Source: Terebella lapidaria (Eukaryota; Annelida; Polychaeta; Terebellida; Terebellidae). Taken from it: DNA of 64,000 bases. A program made the position numbers and the translations under genes. This document shows, in pieces, positions 45,411 through 60,800 of the stretch (positions are counted from its first letter, which is position 1; every line of letters starts with the position of its first letter). The stretch is from contig OX424560.1 of NCBI GenBank assembly GCA_949152475.1, positions 8,494,001-8,558,000 on the forward strand. Direction: 5' to 3'. Below the pieces are notes generated by a model, which worked only from the letters and a program-made list of their open reading frames with translations, ran no database searches and was not told where the DNA came from.

Positions 45411-48315
45411 TTGTACCTCTATAGGTTGTGTAAACATAAGCCCCATTAATGTCCTCAGGAACTATCAAATAACTTCACGTTACTTTCACGTTATATATCA
45501 TCCAATCATCGACTCCACTGTAAGTAATCACGTCTGATGTCTTGTGTTGATAGTGAAATAGCTAACCCTTGTTCCAATTATCTATAATTGGACGACGGGT
45601 CAACACGTTGGGATATTTCCTGGATATATCCAATGTCCATAACATATACTTGGATAGTATTCCAGCCTAACATTTGTGATCACAAACCGTAATAACTTCC
45701 ATGTGTGAAAGTTAAGTCGTACTATTATCTCCTATGAAAGTGGACTCTTGAAGAGACTTCCCGGATGCGGTAGACCAAGGTTATCCGATCAAAGCAGCCC
45801 ACTGCTACCGCGAAAGTGCCCGATGCTCTAAGGGAACGAGATACGATAATCGCAGTGTTATCATCTTCTGGGTGGGAAATACGTAAAACAAAGGGTTTAC
45901 AGTTATTAACTGTACATCTTACAGGTTCGGATTGGTACGTTTATGTGTTGTGTACACTCTCTGTAATTACCCATCAGTTGGTCGGAAGAGTAATAACAAA
46001 TTTCGCTTTAAAAATACTGTTATTTCAGAAGTAGTAATATTCTTCCTGAAATAATTTGACAAAATATATTGGTTTCCTCTGAAATCACTTCTTTCACGTC
46101 AGAAATAAACGTTGCATGGCAGTAAATCGCAGGTCCATTTGAGATTCACCTGTGTAAATGTTTTGCTATTCGAGCTCATGTTTTTAAACGTTACTTGGCC
46201 GCCAGATGCTTCACTTTAGTTCAGGAAGGATTTGGCTGAACCAACAAATGTTTTTTTCTTAATAAAATGGTAGTCATTTGCCAAAGTTAATTAATTTTTG
46301 TCACGAACACACATTCTGTTTTGGTTTGTGTTTACATATTACAAGCTTATGCGTTAAGCTTCAAGATTTCAACTCAAAATATTAGAAATGTTATGTGAAA
46401 TTTGTATTGAACATTGAACTGACGAAATATTATTTCCAGTGAATTAGTATGAATGGTTTCTTCTTGCTACTGTTTGCCTGGGGATTATTTTTTTCCAGAC
46501 TTGTTAACTGTCTGAGGCTAACTGGAGATGGAGGAGCACTGAACAGTTGTACTGGTCTCTGTATCTACATTGTACGTGTAGCAGACCACATAATCCTGTA
46601 TATGGTTTTAAAAATAAACAGTTATCTTATCGAGATGAAGCACTCCGAGGCATCCTTAGAAACAGCAGATAATATCACAGAAAAGGGAAATACCTATAAA
46701 GAATTGTTATATTATTGTGTGTATTCTTGTTACTATCTTTTAACCTCTTTGGAATGTTAGAACTACATCTAACTTCACCATATATTTATACTGATATTAC
46801 TTAGTATTCAGTATCAATAGCATTTAGAATACTAAGGTATCCATGTTGTATTGTGCCTCTGGAGGTTGTGTAAACAGGAACCCCATTCAAAACCTCAAAA
46901 ACTATCAAATAAGTGCATACATGTTTTGAACTATAAAATAACACAGTATATACTGGCTTGTTAGTAACCATACTAAAGGAACTTTTATGCACGAGATTTT
47001 TCCTCAATATATCTGATCTGAACAAAAAAAAACATTACAACACATAATTGTAACAGCCAGTCTGAAAGAAGTAATTTTTTATATTTGTAAAGTGTCCAAA
47101 GACACATGTTGCAGTCAGCGAGTGATATCGTCCAAAGTGGCTTGCTGAGAATGCCAAATGTTCCTGACTCCCAGATATTGTTCCATACAAGTGGTTGATT
47201 GATGACTGTCAAAGGCAAATCATCGACTGCAACCAGTGTAACTATAGCTATACATATCCACTGTATACACCAACTTATACTGTTTGAACGTGTACACAGA
47301 CTCATTTCTCACTGCCACATGAATATGTGAAATGAATAGAAAGAATAAAAACTTCTTTCAACAGGAGAACGTCCAGACCTAACTTTTATAATAGCTGCAT
47401 CCCATTTCATGTTGTGATTGATACCATTCATATATGCTAATCAAACTGGAAATCAGCCAACGACATCTACCTCAATGAGTAGATTGTTACAGAAATAATC
47501 AGTTATGTAACATTGTTGGCTGCAGGTCTCCAGCAGCCAACTACCAGGAAATGTGAAAAATTCTAGCTATTGGTAAAAGAATTGATACTACTACCTCGTT
47601 CATGTCCCTCAGGCAATCACAGTACTTGATCCAGAACAATAGTATCCATTTGTATTCACATCAATATTATTCCAGTTGCCTTAGGCATACATTTGATTTT
47701 GGCACTGATTTTTCCCAATGCCACATTTGGGACTCATAATAATCATGCATGCGAATTTTCGGGAACAGTTCCTTGTAATGGGTTGCACTTCATTAAAATC
47801 CAGTTGTAAAAATTCCAACTGACTGGCTTGAGATTTACTATCTAGATCCATCCGGGAAATGTGTATTCTAATCATTAAACTCGGTCCACTGGAAGTAATG
47901 ATATCTACAGTTGAATCTACAATAATATTGATGTATGTAGAACAAAAAAAAACTAATCCAGGTTCCAATTATCTATAATTGGACGACGGGTCAACACTGT
48001 GGTATATTTCCTGGTTATCCAGTGTTCCATCACTTAACTGGATAGTATACCAGCCTGACAGTGTGATCACAAACCGTAGTGACTTCCATGTGTGAAAGTA
48101 AAGTCCTACAATTATCTCCTGTGAAAGTGGACCCTTGAGTAGATAGGAATAACTTCTCGGATGTGGTAGACCCAAGGTTATTTGATAAAAACAGCCCACT
48201 GTGGCCGCGAAAGTGTCCGACGCTCTAGGGGGAACGAGATACGATAATCACAGTGTTATCACCTACTGGCTGGAAAATACGTAAAACAAAGGGTTTACAG
48301 TTATTAACTGTACAT

Positions 48316-51300
48316 CTTACAGGTTCGGATTGGTACGTTTATGTGTTGTGTACACTCTCTCTCTCTCTAGTTACCCATCAATTGCTCGGAAGAGTAATAA
48401 CAAAATTCGTTTTAAAAATACTGTTATTTCAGAAGTAGTAATATTCTTCCTTCACTTCTTTCACGTCAGAAATAAACGTTGCATGGCAGTTAATCGCAGG
48501 TCCATTTGAGATTCACCTGTGTAAATGTTTTGCTATCCGAGCTCATGTTTTTAAACGTTCCTTGGCCGCCAGATGCTTCACGTTAGTTCAGGAAGGATTT
48601 GGCTGAACCAACAAGTGTTTTTTTTTAATAAAATGGTAGTCATTTGCCAAAGTTAGATAATTTTTGTCACGAACACACATTCTGTTTCAGTTTTTGTTTA
48701 CACATTACAAGCTTATGCGTTAAGCTTCCAAGATTTCAACTCAAAGTATTACCAATGTTATGTGAAATTTGTGTCGAACATTGAACTGACGAAATACTAT
48801 TTCACGTGAATTAGTATGAATGGTTTCTTCTTGCTATTGTTCGCCTGGGCTTTATTTTTCCAAAACGAGTTAACTGTCTGAGGCTAATCGGAGATGTAGA
48901 AGCACTTCTCTGATATCTGTATCTACATTGTACGTTTAGCAGACCACATAAACCTGCATACGGCTTTAAAAATAAACAGTTATCTTATCGGGATGAAGCA
49001 CTCCGAGGCATCCTTGGAAACAGCAGATGATACCACAGAAAAGGGAAATAACTTTAAAGAATTGTTATATTATTGTGTTTATTCCTATTACTATCTTTAA
49101 AGCTGCTGCCTTCGATTGTATGCAATATTTTTTCAAAACCAATTTTTCGTTAAATACATCTAATACTATGTATCTAAAGGTGTGCTCAATGATTTCGACG
49201 ATTACAGTCCATCCGAATGTAAACAAATGCTCAAATCGCGCTCAAAAGTCCACATCGAGTACATTTTCCAGCTCGTATGTTCATATATAGTGTAGTTGTG
49301 AGATAATAATCAGTTATATACCATGATGTGCGTGGAATTGTCAGTCTATCTCGCACTTCTATGCTTTGTTAAAATAGGCGTGTGATGGATGCAGTTCCTG
49401 TACAAGAGAACCGCCTGTTCAAATGAGCAAATATTCCCTGCGGACTGTTTATTTTCATTACATTTGATGTGAGTATGTTTCATTCAGTTAGTTTAGCATG
49501 TTTAGTATGAAATATAGTTTTCAAAAAATATTGACTGGTTTCGAAGGCAGCTGCTTTAACCTCTTTGGAATGTTAGAACTATATCAATCTTCACCATATA
49601 TTTATACTGATATTACTGAGTATTCAGTATCAATTGAATTTAGAATACTAAGGTATCCATGTTGTATTGTGCCTCTATAGGTTGTGTAAACAGGAACCCC
49701 ATTCATGTCCCCAAGAACTATCAAATAAGTGCATACACGTTTTGAACTATAAAATAACACAGTATATACTGGCTTGCTAGTTACCATACCCAAATAAGTG
49801 CATACACGTTTTGAACTATAAAATAACACAGTATATACTGGCTTGCTAGTTACCATACCAAAGGAAGTTTTATCCACGAGATTTTTTCTCAATATATCTG
49901 ATCTGAACAAAAAACATTACAACACATAATTGTAACAGCCAGTCTGAAAGAAGTAGTTGTTGATATTTGTGTCTATAAAGTGTCCAATGACACAGATTGC
50001 AGCCAGCGAGTGATATCGTCCTAAATGGCTCGCTGAGAATGCCAAATGTTCCTGACTCCCCGATATTGTTCCATTCAAGTGGTTGATTGATGACTGTTTA
50101 AGGCAGATCATCGACTGGAAGCAGTGTAACTATAGAGATATGAATACAATGTATACACCAGATTATAGATTGTAGTCCTTAGGCCATTTTCCAGGAGACC
50201 TCTAAAATAGGTTTTCGTCGCCAAATCGGGCATATTAGGTTTCTTGGTGTCATTCTGTAGGTTTTCATGTCAGGAAAAATATTAGACCGGGTAACCTTCT
50301 CAAAAAGTGTCCAAACAATGAAAAAAAATGATTTTTTCCAAGATGGCCACCGCGTCCGATCGAAAATTTTGTTTTTGTTTTTTCTCTGCTTCTAGACAAG
50401 CTAGAAGTGTAATCTTGGTGTCTTTTCTTAGGTTTAGAAGGTTGAGGAATCCAATGAAATACATTTCAAGAACATTTGTGCGTTATTTCAATTGAAAAAC
50501 TACACTTTGACTGGTATTTGAATGTCAGAAATAGCGATTTGCAGAGGAAGTATGTTTTAAATGTACCTGCGCAATTCATTACCAGGTATTACCATTTTGA
50601 ACAAAACAATTCCATGAATAAACCATCAACATATCAGTTTATGCACATCCAAATTATATGAAGAAAAGTGGAACAATGGTCATATAGATTATATGCTATC
50701 TACTTGCTGAACATTCGTTTTTAAGGTTGTCTTGTTTTTCTTCTACTTCATATTTAATACTGTATATGTGAAACAAATAAATTTGGCAATTGTTGTACAA
50801 CATATATAACACATGTGGTTGAGTTCAATCATAGTCAACTTCCTCTCTAGATGTATCTGCAACAATTTCATCCGAATGTGTGACTCGTCAAGAAACCGTG
50901 AAATCAAACCGAGAGTTGATCTTTGAGTCGGCCCAGCCCACTCCGTGTTCGGGTATACAGATGGAATGAAACCGAACTTAGAGAATTTCAAGAAGTAAAG
51001 TCAACCAAAGTTGAACGTAGAATTGATTGGAAGACCAGTTGGGTAAAATAAAGCTGATAACGTCTGAGTTAGCTCAGAACCCAAGCTATCCACTGAACAA
51101 CCACACGAAGAGGAAGAGGTCGATGAGGAAAGCAGACTAAAACCCGAATGATTGGCGATCCTTACTTTGTGCAGGCGAGTGACTGCAGAATCAAACCTGC
51201 TACCAGCCGAGACGGCCTGCAGCCAGGGAATCGACGTCACCTGAAACAACCCAAAGCCAGAGTGCCGAAGTCATTCGAGACAAGCTGCAACCGGAGTACC

Positions 51301-54300
51301 AAAGTCTCCCAAAAAACCACTACAGCGGGAGAACAAGTCTACCGAGCATTTCAGCTGGAGAATCAGAGTCAGACGAGTGAGCTTTCCAGCTGGAGAACCA
51401 GAGTCAGCCAAACGACCCCTACATCCAGAGAACTAGAGTCGGCCAAGTAACCATTCCAGATGGAGAACCAGAGTCAGCCGAGTGACCCCTGCATCTGGAG
51501 GACTATAGTCAGCCGAGCAACCATTCAGCCGGAGAACCAGAGTCAGCTTGAGAACCAGAGTAAGCCGAACGACGCCTGCAGCCAGATAACCAGAGTCAGC
51601 TGAGTAACAATTCCAGCCGGAGAATCAGAGTAAGCTGAACGACCCCTGCAGCCAGAAAACAAGAGTCAGCCAAGCGGCCATTCCAGTCGGAGAACCAGAG
51701 TCAACCGAGCGACCCCTGCAGTCTGAGACGAGGCAGAGAGCCAAACTCATAGGCATCTGGTCAGCCAAGCAAGGCTGGGGAGCGAACCTCAACCCAACGA
51801 ACATATGCTACTACTATATCAACCCTAGAACCGTTTCAATATATGTATTTGATGTTCATAAAACTAGATGCTTTCCGGTCGCCTACGACCACATGGGTGT
51901 ATATCCGTGATGCCCTATCATTTCTGTTGCCCAAAATATATTATGTTAATTCAGACAAAATATCTTATATCAAAATAGCACTGCTGCGCCAGTGTCTTTC
52001 GTCAATGTCAGCAACTTAACTAATTTTATGCCATGCAGTAATACTTTCAACTACTGAAATATTCACCAAATTATTTCTTACCAGATAATTTAGCTTATTC
52101 AGTTCCCAACAGTACAAGTGATTCCTTTATCTACATTCACTGATATTAGCTAATTAATATTATTACTGCATATATAAAATATATACTGGACAAAAGACTT
52201 ACTACGTTTAGTCATATAATAAAATGTTCTCATCTTCACTATTTTTATTGTGGGCAATAATAAACTTAACTGATGAAAGTCAAGTTAATGTATTCAATAA
52301 TAGTATATTTTTTGTGCAAATCCATCAGCTCTATACTTGTACACACATTCAGTGTGGTATGTTTCCTAATTGCAACCAAAAGGAATGATCGCTGACCTCG
52401 AGCTGGATATTAACTTGGTTTTTAAGTCTTTTCATTAACTATAATTATAATTATTTAATATTTCTGTGTTTGGTCATTGCTCAATATGCCTTTTCAATAT
52501 CCTAGTGATACCTGTAAAAGTACCACCCCTGGAGCCTTCAGAATCCATGCTTGTCAAAACAGCTAATTTTGTAACGAAATGTGTCGCCAATCGGCCATCT
52601 TGGTCGCCATGGCAACCAAAATCGATAGGTTTTGGGATGTTACTATAAGCAGAAACCCATAAGAGGATCTCTTATGGGTTTCTGCTATAAGGCATATCCA
52701 TATGGAATATTGTCAGAAACAGTTCAGATTTGCACCTTGCGTAGCGTTCACAAGGAATTCAGTACGGCACTTGTATCGGCGCAACGATCACAAATCCATA
52801 GTTTCTGCCTAACTTAGTTCCGGGGATACAGTAAACTCTTAATGATGTATTCATGGGATTGTTTTGTCCAAAATGGTAATACGTGGTAATGAATAGCGCA
52901 ACTACATTTGAAAACAGATTTCCTTCGCAAATAGCTATTTCTGACGTTCAAATACCAGTCGAAGTGCATTTTTTCAATTGAAATAATGCATAATTGTTAT
53001 TGGAATGTGTTTGATTCGATTCCTCAACCCTCAAAACATAAGAAAGGACACCAAGATTTCACTTCTAGCACGTCTAGAAGCAGAGAAAAAACAAAAACAA
53101 ACTTTTTGATCGGACTTGGCGGTCATCTTGGAAAAAGTCATTTTTTTCATTGTTTGGACACTTTTAGAGAAGGTTACCCGGTCTAATATTTTTCCTGATA
53201 TAAAAACCTACAAAATGACACCAAGAAACCTAATATGCCCGATTTGGCGACGAAATTTTTTTTTTTCAGAATGGCCCACAGACTATTGAAAGAAGAACTG
53301 CTTTCAACAGGAGAACATCCAGACCTAACTTTTATAATAGTTGAATCCCATTTCATATCATGATTGATACATTCATATATGCTAATCTAACTGCAAATCA
53401 GCCATCAACATCTAACTCAATAAGTAGTGGGTTCGGGAAGCAATCAGTTATTTTATACCTCGTGTAAGAAACACGCATTGTGATTGGTCAATACATATGA
53501 GGTAATACGCTCTGCTGGAGCCGACCGCAATAAACAATATACTAACCGGTTGGTAATTTGATATATTATACCTCATGTATCACGCTCTGTGATTGGTCAA
53601 TACACGTGGAGTAATACGTTCTGTTGGAGCCGACCGCAATAAACGATTTACTAACCGGTTGGTAATTTGATATACTAACCGGCAGCATCATTCTTCAATG
53701 ACGTTTTATCAAAACAGACATTCGGTATAATATAATAAATACGACCCTGTATGTATATTTGTACCGCGGGTTATTCCCCTCGTGCGACATTACCACTCTC
53801 GGCTTACGCCTCGGGCAGTAATCTCTCCCTCGGGGAATAATCCGCTCTAAAAAATATACATACAGGGTTGTATTTATATAAAGAAACATTGTTGGCTACA
53901 AATTTCTATTACCTCTTCCGTGTCCCTCAATACTTCGTCCAGAACATTAGTATTCATTTGTATTCACATCAATGATATTCCAGTTGCCTTGGGCGTAAAT
54001 TTCACTGTGGCACTGATTTTTCATCATGTTACATTTACGACTCATAATAATCATGCATGCGAATTTTCGGGAACAGTTCCTTGTAATGGCTTGTACTTCA
54101 TAAAAACCAAATTATAATAATTCGAACTGACCTTGAGATTTACTATCTACATCCGTCCGGGAAATTTGTATTCCAATCATTGAACTCGGTCTACTGTAAG
54201 TAATCATGTCTGATAACTAGAGTTGAATCTACAATAATATTGATTCATGTAAAATAAAATAGCTAATCCAGTTTCAAGTTATCTATAATTGGAAGATGGG

Positions 54301-54679
54301 TCAAATTTGTGGTATATTTCCCGGATATCCAATGTCCGTCACTTCTACTTGTATAGTATACAAGCCTAACATTGTGATCACAAACCGTAGTGACTTCCAC
54401 GTGTGAGAGTTGAGTCGTACAATTATCTCCCGTGAAAGTGGGCCCTTGAGTAGATAGGAATAACTTCCCGGATGTGGTAGATTCAAGGTTAACCGATCAA
54501 AGCAGCCCACTGTGGCCGCGAAAGTGTCCGACGCTCTAGGGGAAACGAGATACGATAATCACAGTGTTATCACCTACTGGCTGGAAAATACGTAAAACAA
54601 AGGGTTTACAGATAACGACTGTACATCTTACAGGTTCGGATTGGTACGTTAATGTGTTGTGTACACACACACACACACA

Positions 54680-54727
<48 letters not shown>

Positions 54728-55056
54728 AGCTACCCATCAATTGGTCAGAATAATGAATTTCACTTTCAAAATACTTTTATTTCATAAGTAGGTATATTCT
54801 TTTTGCAATTATACTACACAATATATTGGTTTCTTTTGGAATCACTGCTTGCTACCACGTCAGAAAAACAGTTCTCTCATGGCGGTAATTCGTGAGTCCA
54901 TTTGAGGTTCACCTGTGTAAATGTTTTGCTATCTGAGCTCATGGTTTTTTTAAACGTTCCTTGGCCGCCAGATGCTTCACTTTAGTTCAGGAAGGATTTT
55001 TGACAGAATCAGCAAACATTACAAAAATTAGTAATCAGTGCTGAATACCTTAACTT
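48316..55056. repeat. Segmental duplication Y, copy 2
   Basis: Near-identical partner of 34,672-41,384. After 55,056 the monomer continues normally ('cttaacttgccaaatttag'), while copy 1 breaks off at the palindrome/RT insertion, so copy 2 shows the uninterrupted state. Confidence 0.9.
50164..53288. mobile_element. Foldback element with about 400-bp inverted ends, copy 2
   Basis: Same as 36,567-39,617 but with the outer left end present: GATTGTAGTCCTTAGGCC, inverse of the right end AATGGCCCACAGACTAT. No coding capacity. The near identity of the two copies reflects the segmental duplication rather than separate insertions. Confidence 0.8.
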
Positions 55057-56187
55057 GCCAAATTTAGATCATTTTTGTTACGAAGACACAACTTCCTTTT
55101 GTTTGTGGTATGCCTGAAGTTTCAAACATTTAACTCGAAATTGTTTGAATTTGTTTGCCTGGGGGTGATCTTTCCGATAGTTTTTAATACTGTCTAGGGC
55201 TAACGGTGATAGAGTCGCAGTGAACAGTTTCACTGGTCTCTGTATCTACATTGTATGTTAACCAGAACGCATAAACCTTTATACGGTAAACAGTTATAAA
55301 ATAAAAAAAATAAACAGTTATCGAGCTGAAGCACTCGGAGGCATCCTTGGACACAACAGATGATGATAGAGAAAGGGGAAATAACTGTAAAGAATCGTTA
55401 TCATTATTGTATTCGTTCTCTTCACTATCACTTAACTTGTTCGGAATCTTTGAACTATATAAAACTCCACATTATAGTTACACCAATACCATTTAGTGTC
55501 AATTTCATTTAGGTTACGAAGATATTCGTGCTGTATGGTGCCTTTGCAGGTAGTTTAAATATAACCACCATTATAAGGAAGAATTTCATTGAATAATTCT
55601 CAAAAAAGTGTGTTTTGGAATGCAAACACATAATATATAATTGTTAGTTACCATCAAAGCCTATTTTTCACGAGATATCTGGACCAAACAGATACAAATT
55701 GCAGCATATCATTATACAATCACTGTAACAAATAATCTCATATCCATGCTTCCAATATTTGCGATAATACATTGTCCATCGGCAAAGGTTGCAGTCGGCA
55801 ACCTATATTGTCCTAAATTGCTCTCAGAGAATGCCAAATGTTCCTGATTCCAGATAATGTTCTATACTATTGTTTGATAGATGACTCACATACACACATT
55901 CATGAAGCGAACCACCAGGAAATGTGAAAATTACTAGATATTGGTAGAAGAACTGATACTATTACCTCTTTCGTGTTGCTCAGGAAATCAGAGTATTTCA
56001 CATGGAACATTACATATTCAGTTGTATTCGCATAGCAAATATTCCAGTTTCCTTAGGCAGAAATTTCGCATTGTCATTAATTTGTCATCATGCGAATTCC
56101 CAGAAACAGTTTCTCATGTTGGGTCGTATTCCATTAAAAATAAATAATAAAAATTCCAAATCACCATATGAATTTCTATCTATTTCC

Positions 56188-56345
56188 TTTTTTGTTGATT
56201 GATTGATAGATTTTTATTCGTATAACCAAAGTAAAAATCTATGAAAAAAAATACAAATAGTTGTATAAGATACAAATAAAGACATTCAATATACAGGGTA
56301 ACACAAAAAAACACACAGAGCGCTTGTTTCCATTGTGGCCCAAAT
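56188..56345 (-). mobile_element. 3' end fragment of a non-LTR retrotransposon
   Basis: About 160 bp absent from other monomers. On the minus strand it ends AATAAAAATCTATCAATCAA, that is, an A-rich 3' end followed by an ATCA-type tail repeat, typical of a 5'-truncated LINE. The coding part is not included, so the clade is unknown. Confidence 0.5.
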
Positions 56346-57524
56346 GTTGCATGTATTCCAGTCATTGTACCGATTCCACTGTACGTGATCATGTTTGATA
56401 TCTTGTGTTCAATCGACAACAATATTGATCTATGTAGAATGAACTAGTTAATCCAGTTTCCAATTATCCATAAGTTAACACTTTGGTGTATTTCCCGGAT
56501 ATCCATTAACCACTTTTACTTGGATAGTGTACAAGTCACCTCCTGTGATCACAGACCATAGTGACTTTTCATGTGTGATATACAATTCGTACAATGATAT
56601 CCCGTTAAAGTGGACCCTTGAGTAGATAGGAATAACTTCCCGGATGCCGTAGATTCAAGGTTATCCGATCAAAGCAGCCCACTGTGGCTGCGAAAGTGCG
56701 GACGCTCTGGGGGGAACGGGATACAATAATCGCAGTGTTATCAACTACTGGGTGTGAAATATGTAAAACAAAGGGTTTACAGATAGCGAGTGTACATCTC
56801 ACAGGTACATGAATGTGTTGTGTACACTCTCTCTAGAGACCCATCCACTGGTCGGAAGAGTGATACTAAATTACTTACCATTAAAATACATGAACTATCA
56901 TTTCATAAGTAGTGATATTCTTTAGTAGTGAATATAAATAGGAAATCTAATGGTTTTCTTTAAAATCACTGCATGCTTTCACGTCCGTTAAATTTTCCAT
57001 GGCAGTAGTTTGTAAGTTCATTTGAGATTCACCTGTGTAAAACTTTTGCTATCCAAGATCATGTTTTCAAAAGTTCCTTGGCCATCAGATGCATCAAATT
57101 AGTTCAGAAAGGATTCTGGCAGAATCAGCAAATATTTTAGAAATGGTAATCAACGCATTAAAAGTTCCACTTGCCATAGTTAGATGATTTTTGTCATGAA
57201 AACATATTTTGTTTTTGTTTGTGTTTACATATTTTCACAAGCTTATGCGTTAAGTTTTACTAATTTAACTCAATAAATTAACTAGGATATGTTAAATTCG
57301 TAACGGACATTGAACTTACAAAATATTACATTATTTCACATGAATTAGATTATTTTGATAGCTGAGTGCAAGCTCACTGCTGCTTTTTCAGTTTTACCTT
57401 CTGGTACATAATATATTAAACAGAACACATAAACATGAACAAAACAGTTAACTTCCCGGATGAAGCATGCCGAGGTATCCTTGGAAACAACTTACAAAAC
57501 CTGAGAAAAAGTATATCATGTAGG

Positions 57525-57850
57525 AATGGGGATATTATAATGGGGAATGGGGTACCTACGCCAATTGCAAATTCATTGAAGGCTTTCAGTAAAGACCCAC
57601 GTTGAATTTAATGTCCTCTTCTGGGAAAACCTTCCATGCATAACAAAGTCAGTATTGTTGACAAATTTTAGTCGCCTTACTGGTCACCACCGATCATGTC
57701 CCATGAATATTGTTTAATTTTAGTCATGCATGATTAAACTGTGAAGATTGGAATGCCTTTATATGGCAACGTGGTCTATTTACAGGAAGACAAACACTTT
57801 GTACCTTTCGATAATGTACCCCATTATGCCATCATTCAGCCTTCAAAGCT
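57525..57850. mobile_element. About 320-bp MITE-like insertion
   Basis: The left end has ATAATGGGGAATGGGGTAC and the right end GTACCCCATTATG, which are inverted. The segment is absent from the other monomers. No coding capacity. Confidence 0.5.
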
Positions 57851-60800
57851 GTAAAATATCATAAAACTTCATCATACAATTATATGCGTACCATTGAGTA
57901 TATATTTCTGTTGTCTTATCGAGCTGAAGCACTCAGAGGCAACCTTGGAAACATCAGATGTTACCACCGAAAAGGGAAATAACTATAAAGAATTGTTATA
58001 TTATTGTGTTTATTCCTATTTACTATCTTTGACCTTTTTGGAATTATATAAATCTTCACCATATATTGAATATTCGGTATCAATTGCATTTAGACTACTA
58101 AGGTATCCATGTTGTATTGTACTGCTGTATGTTATGTCCACCCTCTGTATGTTGTGTAAACATGAACCCCATTCATGTCCTAAAGAACTATCAAATAACT
58201 GCATACATGTTTTGATCGTTAAAATGACACAGTATATGCTGGCTTGTTAGTTACCGAACTAAAGGAACATTACGAGATTTTTCCTCGATATATTTGATCT
58301 CAACAAAGAAACATTACAACACATAATTGTAACCCCACTGAAAGAAGTAATTTATGATATTTGTGATTATAAGGTGTCCAAAGACACAGATTGCAGTCAG
58401 CGAATGATATTGTCCTAAGTGGCTCGCTGAGAATGCCAAATGTTCCTGACACCCCGATATTGTTCCATTCAAGTGGTTGATTGATGACTGTTTAAGGCAG
58501 ATCGTCGACTGGAAGCAGTGTAACTATAGCGATATGCATCCAATGTATACACCAGATTATACTGTTTGAACGTCTACACAGACTCATTACTGACTACCAC
58601 ATGAGTATGTAAAATGAAAAGAAACAATAAAAACTTCTTTCAACAGGAGAACATCCAGACCTAACTTTTATAATAGCTGAATCCTATTCCCATTTCATGA
58701 TTCATATGCTAATCTAAGTGGAAATCAGCCATCAACATCTATCTCAATAAGGAGAGGATTCCAGGAGCAAAAGGTTATGTAACATTGTTGGCTGCAGGTC
58801 TCCAGCAACTTCACGACCAATGTTCGTGAAGCGACCAACGACCAACGTTCGTGAAATGTGAAAAATTCTAGCTATTGGTAAAAGAGTTGATACTATTACC
58901 TCTTTCGTGTCCCTCAGGCAATCACAGTACTTCATCCAGATCATTAGGATAAATTTGCATTCACATCAATAATATTCCTGCCTCAGGCATAAATTTCACT
59001 TTGGCACTGATTTTTCACCACGCCACATTTGCGACTCATAATAATCATGCATGCGAATTTTCGGGAACAGTTCCTTGTAATGGGTTGTACTTAATAAAGA
59101 CCCAATTGTAATAATTCTAACTGACCTTGAGATTTACTATCTAGATCCGTTCGGGAATTGTGTATTCCAATCATTGAACTCAGTCCACTGAAAGTAATCA
59201 TGTCTGACATCTTATGTTCAATCTACAACAATATTGATGTATGTAGAATAAATAGCTAACCCAGGTTCCAATTATCTATAATTGGACGACGGGTCAACAC
59301 TGTGGTATATTTCCCAGATATCCAATATCCATCACTTACTTGGATAGTATACTAGCCACACAGTGTGATCATAAACCGTAGTGACTTCCATGTGTGAAAT
59401 TTAAGTCGTACAATTATCGCCCGTGAAAGTGAAATTTTGAAAAGAACGGGATAGCTTCCCGGATGCGGTAGACCCAAGGTTATCGGATCAAAGCAGCCCA
59501 TTGTTACCGCGAAAGCGCTGGATGCTCTAGAGGGAACGGGATCCGATAATCGCAGTATTATCACCCATTGGGCGGGAGCACCTAAAACAAAAGGTTTACA
59601 GATAATGACTGTACATCCAGCAGGTTCCACTTAGTACGTGAATGTGTTGTGTGCACTCTCTCTAGATATCCATCCTTTGGTTGGGAGAGTGATCATAAAT
59701 TTCTCACGTTCAAAATACTATCATTCTATAAGCAGTAATATTCATTCTGTGATAATTATCACTGTCGGCTTTCACGTCAGTAAAGCTTTGCATGGCGGCA
59801 ATTTGTAAGTCATTCACCTTTTGTTAATTTTTATATACAAGCTTACGCGTTAAGTTTGAAGTTTTCAACTCAAAATATCAAGAATGAAATGTAAAATTTT
59901 GTATATTGGTTGTTCTTGCTATTATCCTTCCGAGAGTTGTTATTACTGTCTGAAGCTAACTGGATATAAAGGAGCAGTGAACCGTTTCACTGGTCTCTGT
60001 ATCTACATTGTATGTTAACCAGAACACATAAACCTTTATACGGATTTAAAAATAAACAGTTATCTTATCGAGCTGAAGCACTCGGAGGCATCCTTGGACA
60101 CAACAGATGATACTAGAGAAAGGGGAAATAACTGTAAAGAATCGTTATCATTATTGTATTCGTTCTCTTCACTATCACTTAACCTCTCCGGAATTTTAGA
60201 ACTTTATAAAACTTCACATTATAATTACATCAATACTATATAGTGTCGATTTCATTTAGGTTACGAAGATATTCGTGCTGCATGGTGCCTTTGCAGGTAG
60301 TTTGATTATAACCACCATTATGTGGAAGAATCTCATTGAAGAATTCTCAAATGAGTGGAATCTTGTTTTGAAGTGCAAACACCGTTTCTGTTTCTCGTAG
60401 CCTGTGTCTCACGAGATATCTAGACCAAACAGATACAAGTTGCAACATTTAATTATAAAAATTACTGTAACAACTAATCTCATAGCCATACTTCGGACAT
60501 TTGTGATAATATAAATTGTCCATCGGCAAAGGCTGCAGTCAGCAGCCTGTATTGTCCTAAGTGGTTCTCAGAGAATTCCAAATGTTCCTGTTTCCAGATA
60601 ATGTCCCATACAATTGTTTGATAGATGACTCACATACACACATTCATGAAGCGAACCACCAGGAAATGTGGAAATTACTGGATATTGGTAGAAGAATTGA
60701 TACTATTACCTCTTTCGTGTTGCTCAGGAAATCAGGGTACTTCATCTGGAACATTACATATTCACATCGATAATATTCCAGTTGCCTTAGGCTGAAATTT

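Noticed and set aside
46449-46760. ORF starting MNGFFLLLFAWG as a secreted protein
   Set aside because: The signal-like start is present in several monomers, but the frame closes soon after in the other copies.
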